NCBI GenBank assembly: GCA_947307285.1
Contig: CAMZIS010000089.1
Coordinates: 1 to 5,499, forward strand
From: an uncultured Peptococcaceae bacterium
GTDB lineage: Bacteria; Bacillota; Dehalobacteriia; UBA4068
Length of the DNA: 5,499 bases
Direction of reading: 5' to 3'
Shown: positions 1-4,989 of the stretch, piece by piece
How the letters are laid out: each line of letters opens with the position of its first letter
How positions within the stretch are numbered: the first letter of the stretch is position 1
The notes under the pieces: model-generated
Told to the model about the DNA's origin: nothing
Seen by the model: the letters and a program-made list of their open reading frames with translations, nothing else
The model's database searches: none
Made by a program: the position numbers and the translations under genes

Positions 1-347
1 AACGCAGCCTTTTGGGTATCGGCGTCAGCTTTGCGATAGGCGTTTATCAAGGTCTTTTCCGCCGCGGTCAGTTTGATCTCATCGCTCTTTTTAGAGCTGG
101 TCGAGGAGCCTTTGGCGGATGTGGTTGAGCTGCTCTTTTTCGCGGCGTCAAGCAGAGATTTCTGAGTAACTCCCGTCGCCTTGGCTATGGCTTTGAGTGC
201 TGCCTGGCTAAGTTGCTTTTCACCGCGTTCGGCTTTGCCGATATCAGAAGCGCTGACGCCGTCGACCAACGCAGCCAGAGCAGCCTGGCTCAGACCAGCT
301 GCGGTGCGGGCTTCTTTGATCAACGTGCCGACTTTCTTGGCAGCCAT
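1..347 (-). CDS. XRE-family helix-turn-helix protein (3' end outside window)
   Basis: The frame opens with ATG at 347-345 and stays open to the left edge, giving 115 complete residues and no stop. Residues about 7-62 look like an XRE/Cro-type HTH: LIKEARTAAGLSQ for the first helices, then SDIGKAERGEK for the recognition helix and following turn, then a final helix ending near ATGVTQ. A Ser/Lys-rich, probably flexible linker follows (about 70-89), then a predicted helical segment starting LTAAEKTLINAYRKAD. Such a linker plus short C-terminal helical tail is seen in small XRE-like proteins, but the ligand and target are unknown. AGGAGG at 360-355 lies 7 nt before the ATG and overlaps the stop of the DUF937 gene, so the two are very likely co-translated. 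It probably binds DNA; autoregulation of the unit is inference. The family call is firm, the function is not. Confidence 0.85.
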   Translation of the reverse strand, partial: MAAKKVGTLIKEARTAAGLSQAALAALVDGVSASDIGKAERGEKQLSQAALKAIAKATGVTQKSLLDAAKKSSSTTSAKGSSTSSKKSDEIKLTAAEKTLINAYRKADADTQKAA

Positions 348-354
348 CCTGCTC

Positions 355-360
355 CCTCCT
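355..360 (-). promoter_or_regulatory. Ribosome binding site of the XRE gene
   Basis: The minus strand reads AGGAGG, followed by 7 nt and the ATG at 347. Its first base pairs share the last A of the upstream TAA stop (TAAGGAGG), so termination and re-initiation are adjacent. It fixes the XRE start codon. Confidence 0.85.
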
Positions 361-1052
361 TACCGGTTGGACAGCAGGGCCTGCAGCAGTGCAGTGCCGT
401 TGATCATATTGTCGGACTCGGCCGGAGCGGCGGTCTGGGTAGGCTTTCTGCCGAAAAGGGCGCTCAGCAGGCCGCCGCTCTGGGGTTTCTGCTGGACCTG
501 AGGCTGGGAGCCGCCCAGCAGGGACATGAGCTCTTTCATATCAAGACCGTCGCTCAGATCGATCTGAGAAGCGGCGGCAGCGCTGGCGGTCTGAGTCGCG
601 GCGGCGCTCGCGGCGGCGTTCGCGGCGGCGCTGGCAGTGTTGGCGGAGGCGTTGGTGGCAGCAGACAGGCCGCTGAGCATGGCCGGGGTGATGCTGCTCA
701 GGGCGCTCAAAACTTCCTGCTGGCTCATACCGGTCTGGTTAGCCAGATCATCCAGGCTGGCCTGGGAATTGTTGCCCAGGATGTGGGCCAGGATCTTGCC
801 GCCGTCCACGGTATCGGCTTCAGCGATCTGCTGCGACACGGGCTTGTTGTTGGTGTGCTGAGTCAGAGCGGAGAGCAGGGAAGAGGCGCCCGCCTGGCTG
901 GAAGCGTTTTTGGTCATGAACTTCAGCAGCAGCGGGATAGCCAAGGGCAGAAGCTTTCTGAGCTGTTTCGCGCCAAGGCCGGTCTTTTGAGACATGGTGT
1001 TGATGGAATTGTCGGTCATCATGGATTTTAAAAGGATGCTAAGCAGATTCAT
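360..1052 (-). CDS. DUF937 family protein, YidB-like, function unknown
   Basis: A 230-residue protein starting MNLLSILLKSMM. The N-terminal half is helical and amphipathic, with LRKLLPLAIPLLLKFM at 31-46 as the most hydrophobic stretch; a Lys inside it and the lack of a signal peptide argue against a clear membrane anchor. DGGKILAHILG at 83-93 followed by LDDLANQTGMSQQEVLSALSSITPAML matches the DUF937 pattern (relatives of E. coli YidB), a family with no established biochemical role. Residues about 131-162 are Ala/Ser/Asn-rich low complexity containing three (S/N)AAA units. The C-terminal part has two short helical motifs, MKELMSLLGG and GGLLSALFGRK, joined by Gln/Pro-rich spacers. AGGAGG 7 nt upstream of the ATG supports the start. 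It is first in a two-gene unit with the XRE gene 12 nt downstream. The family call is likely; any function would be a guess. Confidence 0.85.
   Translation of the reverse strand: MNLLSILLKSMMTDNSINTMSQKTGLGAKQLRKLLPLAIPLLLKFMTKNASSQAGASSLLSALTQHTNNKPVSQQIAEADTVDGGKILAHILGNNSQASLDDLANQTGMSQQEVLSALSSITPAMLSGLSAATNASANTASAAANAAASAAATQTASAAAASQIDLSDGLDMKELMSLLGGSQPQVQQKPQSGGLLSALFGRKPTQTAAPAESDNMINGTALLQALLSNR
597..632 (-). repeat. Three tandem 12-bp units inside the DUF937 gene
   Basis: On the plus strand the unit CGCGGCGGCGYT occurs three times head to tail (597-608, 609-620, 621-632), with only the Y position differing (C, T, C). On the coding strand it gives SAAA-NAAA-SAAA, residues 141-152. 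Unit length is a multiple of three, so gain or loss of a unit would keep the frame. The flanking DNA is also GCG-rich but less regular. Confidence 0.9.
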
Positions 1053-1059
1053 GGGTAAA

Positions 1060-1065
1060 CCTCCT
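1060..1065 (-). promoter_or_regulatory. Ribosome binding site of the DUF937 gene
   Basis: AGGAGG on the minus strand lies 7 nt before the ATG at 1052-1050. Sequence and spacing are the same as for the XRE gene. It supports the annotated start over the internal Met residues at 11, 12 and 20. Confidence 0.85.
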
Positions 1066-1107
1066 GTATGTATACTACTGATTGTATTCTACTACATATA
1101 TCCCGTA

Positions 1108-1136
1108 ATTGCATCATTTCTTTTCAAAAATGTGAA
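1108..1136 (-). promoter_or_regulatory. Candidate sigma-A promoter for the DUF937/XRE unit
   Basis: Reading the minus strand, TTCACA (1136-1131, five of six against TTGACA) is followed by a 17-nt spacer and TGCAAT (1113-1108, four of six against TATAAT). A TGn extended -10 (TGA at 1116-1114) directly precedes the -10 box. Transcription would start near 1101, leaving a leader of about 50 nt before the DUF937 ATG. It lies downstream of the tlyA terminator, in the only AT-rich gap of the window. Alternative -10-like hexamers TAGAAT (1091-1086) and TACAAT (1086-1081) exist but have no good -35 at proper distance. Assigned by eye only. Confidence 0.45.
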
Positions 1137-1138
1137 AA
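1121..1138. repeat. Inverted repeat over the candidate -35 box, possible operator
   Basis: TTTTCA (1121-1126) and TGAAAA (1133-1138) form perfect 6-bp inverted arms around a 6-nt centre. The element covers the proposed -35 hexamer and part of the spacer, where a repressor would block RNA polymerase. It is short and AT-rich, so chance is possible. The XRE protein of this unit is the obvious candidate binder, by inference only. Confidence 0.3.
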
Positions 1139-1176
1139 AAAAGTGTATTTATCACGTTTCCCGGATATGTGCAGAT

Positions 1177-1206
1177 AAAAAAGGCGGCACGATGCAAATC
1201 GTGCCG
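1177..1206 (-). terminator. Rho-independent terminator of the rbgA-tlyA operon
   Basis: The minus strand forms a perfect 9-bp stem, CGGCACGAT paired with ATCGTGCCG, around the 4-nt loop TTGC. The 3' arm is followed by CC and a run of six T (1182-1177). It sits 40 nt after the tlyA stop and before the proposed DUF937 promoter, so it separates the two transcription units. The plus strand has no T-run after the hairpin, so it should work only leftward. Confidence 0.88.
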
Positions 1207-1245
1207 TTAAAAACAGTTTGATGGGTAAACAAATCGTTGAAACAA

Positions 1246-2049
1246 CTATTTTTTCAGCTCATTCCAGGCGGTCTCGATGACAGCGTCGATATCCAGGTCC
1301 CGGCTCTGTCCACCCTTTATGCCATAGATCAGATATTCGATATTGCCGTCGGCTCCGGTGATGGGAGAATGGTCCAGGCCGGCGACGGCCAAACCGATGC
1401 TGCCGAAAAAATCAATGATCTTTTCGATAACGCGGCGATGCACGTCAGGGTCGCGCACGATACCGCCTTTTCCCACGGCCTCGCGTCCCGCTTCGAATTG
1501 GGGCTTGATCAGGCAGGCGACTTCTCCGCCTCTTTTCAGATGATGCTCCACCGCGGCGGGCAGCGCCAAGGTAAGAGAGATAAAAGAAACGTCTGCCACC
1601 AGCATATCAACTTCGTCGTCTATCAAAGACCTATCCAGCAGCCGGGCGTTGGTCTTTTCCAACGTTACCACACGTGGATCAGAACGCAGCTTCCAAGCCA
1701 GTTGATTGGTGCCCACGTCAACTGCGTAGACTTTGGCTGCGCCGTTTTGGAGACAACAATCCGTAAAACCGCCGGTAGACGAACCGATGTCGATTATCTT
1801 TTTGTTCGTCAGATCAAGACCGAAAACGGATATGGCCCGCTCCAGCTTCAAACCGCCGCGGGAAACATAGGGCAGCTTTTGCCCCAGTAAACGGATAACG
1901 CAGTCTTCTTTTACGGCTGCGCCGGCCTTGTCGATTTTTACCTCGTCTACCAGCACTTCCCCAGCCATTATGGCTGCACGTGCCTGTTCGCGTGAGGGGA
2001 AAAGGCCGCGTTCGACCAGCAGCAGATCAAGACGGGTCTTATTCTTCAT
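1246..2049 (-). CDS. tlyA: TlyA family rRNA 2'-O-ribose methyltransferase
   Basis: A 267-residue, full-length TlyA-type protein. Residues about 5-65 are an S4 RNA-binding domain (RLDLLLVERGLFPSREQARAAI, then the GEVLVD strand). YVSRGGLKL at 61-69 links to a Rossmann-like FtsJ/RrmJ methyltransferase domain with the SAM loop DIGSSTGGFT at 87-96, an acidic strand end VDVGTNQL (110-117), ADVSFISL (152-159) and KPQFE (182-186). K68, D153, K182 and E238 fit the K-D-K-E set known for mycobacterial TlyA. Family members 2'-O-methylate cytidines in 16S and/or 23S rRNA, which in some bacteria confers capreomycin sensitivity; the old haemolysin name is not evidence of toxicity. Which nucleotides this one modifies cannot be read here. 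The ATG lies 11 nt inside the end of dxs, with a weak GGAAAGG site (2066-2060), suggesting translational coupling. It is the last gene before the terminator. Confidence 0.95.
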   Translation of the reverse strand: MKNKTRLDLLLVERGLFPSREQARAAIMAGEVLVDEVKIDKAGAAVKEDCVIRLLGQKLPYVSRGGLKLERAISVFGLDLTNKKIIDIGSSTGGFTDCCLQNGAAKVYAVDVGTNQLAWKLRSDPRVVTLEKTNARLLDRSLIDDEVDMLVADVSFISLTLALPAAVEHHLKRGGEVACLIKPQFEAGREAVGKGGIVRDPDVHRRVIEKIIDFFGSIGLAVAGLDHSPITGADGNIEYLIYGIKGGQSRDLDIDAVIETAWNELKK

Positions 2050-3907
2050 CAGTCAGCAGCCTTTCCGCAGCGCGCATCACGCCCTCTTTATCCAGTCCGT
2101 ATTCGTGCAGCATATCCTCACGGCAGCCGTGGGGCAGGAAACTGTCCGGCAAAGACAAAGACACGACGCGGCAGTCTTCATTGCCGAGGACAGCACGGCA
2201 GGCCTCTCCGAAGCCCCCGGCGGCAACGTTTTCTTCGATTGTGATAATGCGTCCGCTGCATTTTTTTGCGCAGTCCCGAAGCAATTCGGCATCCAGGGGA
2301 GCTGCAAAACGAGCATCAACGACCCGGACCGCCATCCCTTTCCTGGCCAGTTCTTCCGCTGCTTCCAGGGCCGGGGCCAACATCACGCCCAAGGCTACGA
2401 CCGCCATAGCGCCGCCTTCCCGCAGAATAACGCCACGGCCTTGCTCGACAGCCGGATGGGGATGCCCGCTGAGCGAAAAGGCGGAGGAGCGGGGCCAACG
2501 CAGAGCGCAGGGCTCATCCTGTGAAAACGCATAATCCAGCATGAGTTTCTGCTCTTCTTCGTCAGACGGACAAAGCAACGTCAACCCGGGCATGGTACGG
2601 AAATAGGAAACGTCAAACTCGCCCTGATGGCTGGATCCGTCAGAGCCCACTATGCCGGCGCGGTCGGCTACGATGACGACCGGCAGCTTTTGCAGGCAGA
2701 TGTCTTCCAGCAGCTGATCGTAGGCCCGCTGCAAGAAGGTGGAGTAGACGGCCAGCACGGGGCGCATGCCGCCCAAAGCCAGACCGGCGGCCAGACCGGC
2801 AGCGTGTTGTTCTGTGATACCGGTATCATAAAAACGCTCAGGGAAGCGTTTGGCAAATTGCTGCAGGCCCGTGCCTTCTGTCATGGCTGCGCTGATAGCG
2901 CAAATGCGCGGGTCATTCTCAGCTAATTGGCAAATGCGCTCACCGAAAGAAGCGGTGAAAGAACGCTTGCCGTTCACTTTGGGCGAACCGTCGCCGATAT
3001 TGAAAGGTACGGCGCCATGCCATTTGTCGGGCTGAGTCTGAGCAGGACCGTAGCCTTTACCCTTAACGGTACGCAGGTGCAGCAGCACCGGCTTGTTCAT
3101 CTCAACCGCCTGCTGCAGCAGGTCGATGATCGTCGGTATATCGTGACCGTCGATGGGGCCCAGATAGACGAAGCCGATCTCTTCAAAGAAAATGCCGCCG
3201 GGCACCAGCATCTTCTTTAAGGCGGATTTGCTGCGGCTGATGAATCGGTACAGGGGACGTCCCACTACGGGAAGGCTTTCCACGACTTTGCGGGTACTGT
3301 CCTTGGCTCTGTTGTAACTGCGGCCGGAACGCAGACGGGACAGACGGCGGGATAAGGCCCCTACATTGCCGTTGATACTCATTTCGTTGTCATTGAGCAC
3401 TACGATCATGGGCTCGCCGCTGTCGCCGGCCTGATTCATGGCTTCGAAAGCCATGCCGCCGGTGAGCGCACCGTCGCCTATTACTGTGGCCACACGGTAG
3501 GATCCGCCGTTCAAACGCCGCGCCGAAGCCAGGCCCAAAGCAAGGGACAGCGAGTCGCTGGCATGACCGCTGGTGTACACGTCATACTCGCTCTCATCCC
3601 GATTGCAAAAGCCGCTGATGCCGCCGTTTTGTCGCAGGGTCGCGAACTGCTCGCGCCGGCCAGTGATGATTTTATGCGTATAGCATTGATGACCCACGTC
3701 GAAGATAAGTTTATCCGCAGGTGTATCCAGCACATAGTGCAGGGCCAGAGTAAGCTCGACCGCACCTAAGCTGGCGGCCAGATGGCCTCCGGTTTCGGCT
3801 ACGGTCTCGATGATGTATTCCCTTATCTCACCGGCCAGCTGATCCAGCTCGTCCAGGTTAAGCCGTCTGAGATCGGCAGGGGAGTCAATAGTAGGTAACA
3901 GGCGCAA
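2039..3907 (-). CDS. dxs: 1-deoxy-D-xylulose-5-phosphate synthase
   Basis: DXS condenses pyruvate with glyceraldehyde 3-phosphate, using thiamine diphosphate, to make DXP for the MEP isoprenoid pathway and for thiamine and pyridoxal synthesis. At 622 residues it is full length. It shows H42 in GGHLAASLG, DVGHQ at 70-74, the ThDP/Mg motif from GDG (144-146) to NDN (172-174), YLGPIDGHD (248-256), KGKGYGPAQ and PDKWHG, the catalytic Glu E366 in TEQHAA, YSTFLQRAYDQ (388-398), DRAGIVGSDG (415-424) and a C-terminal transketolase-like domain from about residue 495. The start is TTG at 3907-3905: GGAGG lies 6 nt upstream, the resulting LLPTIDSPADLRRLNLDELDQLA fits the usual DXS N terminus, and the first in-frame ATG would come only near residue 152, after the GDG motif. 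The segment GHASDS at 114-119 replaces the commoner GHSSTS. It follows yraN by 12 nt and overlaps tlyA by 11 nt. Confidence 0.97.
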   Translation of the reverse strand: MRLLPTIDSPADLRRLNLDELDQLAGEIREYIIETVAETGGHLAASLGAVELTLALHYVLDTPADKLIFDVGHQCYTHKIITGRREQFATLRQNGGISGFCNRDESEYDVYTSGHASDSLSLALGLASARRLNGGSYRVATVIGDGALTGGMAFEAMNQAGDSGEPMIVVLNDNEMSINGNVGALSRRLSRLRSGRSYNRAKDSTRKVVESLPVVGRPLYRFISRSKSALKKMLVPGGIFFEEIGFVYLGPIDGHDIPTIIDLLQQAVEMNKPVLLHLRTVKGKGYGPAQTQPDKWHGAVPFNIGDGSPKVNGKRSFTASFGERICQLAENDPRICAISAAMTEGTGLQQFAKRFPERFYDTGITEQHAAGLAAGLALGGMRPVLAVYSTFLQRAYDQLLEDICLQKLPVVIVADRAGIVGSDGSSHQGEFDVSYFRTMPGLTLLCPSDEEEQKLMLDYAFSQDEPCALRWPRSSAFSLSGHPHPAVEQGRGVILREGGAMAVVALGVMLAPALEAAEELARKGMAVRVVDARFAAPLDAELLRDCAKKCSGRIITIEENVAAGGFGEACRAVLGNEDCRVVSLSLPDSFLPHGCREDMLHEYGLDKEGVMRAAERLLTDEE

Positions 3908-3913
3908 AATGTT

Positions 3914-3918
3914 CCTCC
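3914..3918 (-). promoter_or_regulatory. Ribosome binding site setting the TTG start of dxs
   Basis: GGAGG on the minus strand is placed 6 nt before TTG at 3907, directly after the yraN stop (TAACGGAGG). No ATG or GTG lies in frame at a usable distance, so this site decides for the non-ATG start. Confidence 0.85.
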
Positions 3919-3919
3919 G

Positions 3920-4351
3920 TTACAGCAGGAAATCCTGGAAAAGTATGATCTCGCCGTCGTCCATATAGACCTCGGCTACCAGCAGGCTTGATTCCTTTTC
4001 CCCGCCATGTTCTGCAAACCACTGTTTGGCTACGGCAGCGATCTGGTAGCGTTTGTTATCAGTGATGGATGTAGCAGGGAAGAAATAGTTATGCACATCC
4101 CTTGATTTCACTTCCACAAAGTAGATCACGCCGTCCAGCTCGGCCACTATGTCTATCTCGCCGTGGCGGGTGGTGTAATTGCGGTCCAGGATATGATAGC
4201 CGCGACGCAGCAGCTCAGCCGTGGCCATGTCTTCGCCTTTATAGCCTTTGGCCCGGGGCGAGTTTTCATTAACGAACAGGCCGACTTTCTTTTCCGGTTT
4301 TTTTGATGCTGTTGTGTCGTCGCTGTTTTTTTTGCGTCCGAATAGTTTCAT
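3920..4351 (-). CDS. yraN: YraN/UPF0102 family nuclease-fold protein
   Basis: A 143-residue member of UPF0102 (YraN), which has a PD-(D/E)XK nuclease-like fold and no firmly settled cellular role. The conserved core starts at about residue 35: GYKGEDMATAELLRRGYHILDRNY, with E40, then HGEIDIVA (63-70) supplying E65 and D67, and FVEVKSR (78-84) supplying E80 and K82. These are the expected metal and catalytic positions, so the site looks intact. The family is usually about 120 residues; here about 34 extra, Lys-rich, probably disordered residues precede the core. They are translated from the only ATG before E40 and are backed by AGAGG 6 nt upstream (4362-4358). Two adenine runs (A8 and A7) lie in the first 20 codons. 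It sits 14 nt after rnhB, a common partner in bacterial genomes, which suggests nucleic-acid processing. Confidence 0.92.
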   Translation of the reverse strand: MKLFGRKKNSDDTTASKKPEKKVGLFVNENSPRAKGYKGEDMATAELLRRGYHILDRNYTTRHGEIDIVAELDGVIYFVEVKSRDVHNYFFPATSITDNKRYQIAAVAKQWFAEHGGEKESSLLVAEVYMDDGEIILFQDFLL

Positions 4352-4365
4352 ACTGCACCTCTTCG

Positions 4366-4989
4366 TCAGTATTTGAAAGTAAGTCTATGAATCGGGCTGG
4401 GGCCCAGGCGGCGCAGCGCCTCTTTGTGATCTGCCGTGGGGTAGCCCTTGTGTTTGGCAAAACCGTAACCAGGATAGATTGCGTCGTATTCGACCATCAG
4501 CCGGTCACGGGCAGTTTTTGCCAATACGCTGGCTGCGGCGATGCTCACACTGCGGGCGTCTCCCTTTATCAGTCCCTGCTGCGGCAGATCGACTCCGTCC
4601 AGATCCATGCCGTCTACCAACAAGTAAGCGGCGGCGGGATCCAGAGCTTTTACTGCCTGACGCATACCCAGCTTGGTGGCTTGCAAAATGTTTATCTTGT
4701 CGATGACGCGGTGGTCTATCATGGTGACGTTCCAGGCCACCGCCTGCTCTTTGATGACAGGTTCCAGCGTCAGCCGCTGTTTTTCACTGAGCTTCTTGCT
4801 GTCGTTCAATCCCAGTATACGGGCGTCTGGCGGCAGAATTACGGCAGCTACGGCCACCGGCCCGGCCAAAGGTCCGCGGCCGGCCTCATCTACGCCGGCT
4901 ATCATAAACACGCCGTCCTGATGCAGCTGTTCCTCTATCTGGCTCATTCGCTGCCAGCGTTGTTCCAGAGTCTCGCGCGCAGCCATCAT
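4366..4989 (-). CDS. rnhB: Ribonuclease HII
   Basis: A 207-residue RNase HII, which cuts RNA in RNA/DNA hybrids and next to single ribonucleotides in DNA. After a short helical N terminus, the core begins AGVDEAGRGPLAGPV (31-45) with D34, E35 and the GRG motif. LVDG contributes D126 and IKGDARSVSIAAASVLAKTARD contributes D144, completing the four metal-binding acids; NDSKKLSEK (62-70) and HKGYPT (180-185) with the conserved Tyr are also present. Two consecutive ATG codons start the gene. AAGGAG (4999-4994) lies 4 nt from the first and 7 nt from the second; 7 nt equals the spacing of the DUF937 and XRE genes, so 4986 may be the true start. The stop of rbgA overlaps either start (ATGATG contains TGA), giving 4-nt or 1-nt overlap and likely translational coupling. 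The ribosomal and DNA-repair neighbours are typical for Bacillota. Confidence 0.97.
   Translation of the reverse strand: MMAARETLEQRWQRMSQIEEQLHQDGVFMIAGVDEAGRGPLAGPVAVAAVILPPDARILGLNDSKKLSEKQRLTLEPVIKEQAVAWNVTMIDHRVIDKINILQATKLGMRQAVKALDPAAAYLLVDGMDLDGVDLPQQGLIKGDARSVSIAAASVLAKTARDRLMVEYDAIYPGYGFAKHKGYPTADHKEALRRLGPSPIHRLTFKY

Larger units (their letters stand above)
1041..1230. repeat. Imperfect 20-bp direct repeat flanking the control region
   Basis: Plus-strand 1041-1060 and 1211-1230 agree at 17 of 20 positions, including an identical 10-mer, ATGGGTAAAC. The right copy lies between the tlyA stop and its terminator. The left copy covers the DUF937 start codon and the spacer to its ribosome site. 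The right copy lacks an AGGAGG, so it is not a second gene start. It may be a duplication remnant, a shared binding site, or chance. Confidence 0.5.

Noticed and set aside
213..1031. Long plus-strand open frame of 272 codons
   Set aside because: It lies antisense to the DUF937 gene and the start of the XRE gene. The product is Gly/Arg/Gln-rich without any family motif, a usual shadow of Ala-rich GC-rich coding DNA, and the minus-strand genes have proper ribosome sites.
1177..1206. Hairpin read as a bidirectional terminator
   Set aside because: Only the minus-strand side is followed by a T-run; on the plus strand the stem is followed by TTAAAAACAG, and there is no plus-strand gene to end.
1053..1245. 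Small RNA, riboswitch or small gene in the intergenic gap
   Set aside because: Apart from the terminator hairpin and promoter-like boxes I saw no conserved aptamer pattern, and no short frame with a ribosome site.
1237..1890. Plus-strand open frame of 217 codons opposite tlyA
   Set aside because: It is a shadow of a conserved methyltransferase gene, with no ribosome site and no recognisable domain.
1246..2049. TlyA as a haemolysin or virulence toxin
   Set aside because: The protein has S4 and SAM-methyltransferase motifs with a K-D-K-E set and no secretion signal; the haemolysin label is historical.
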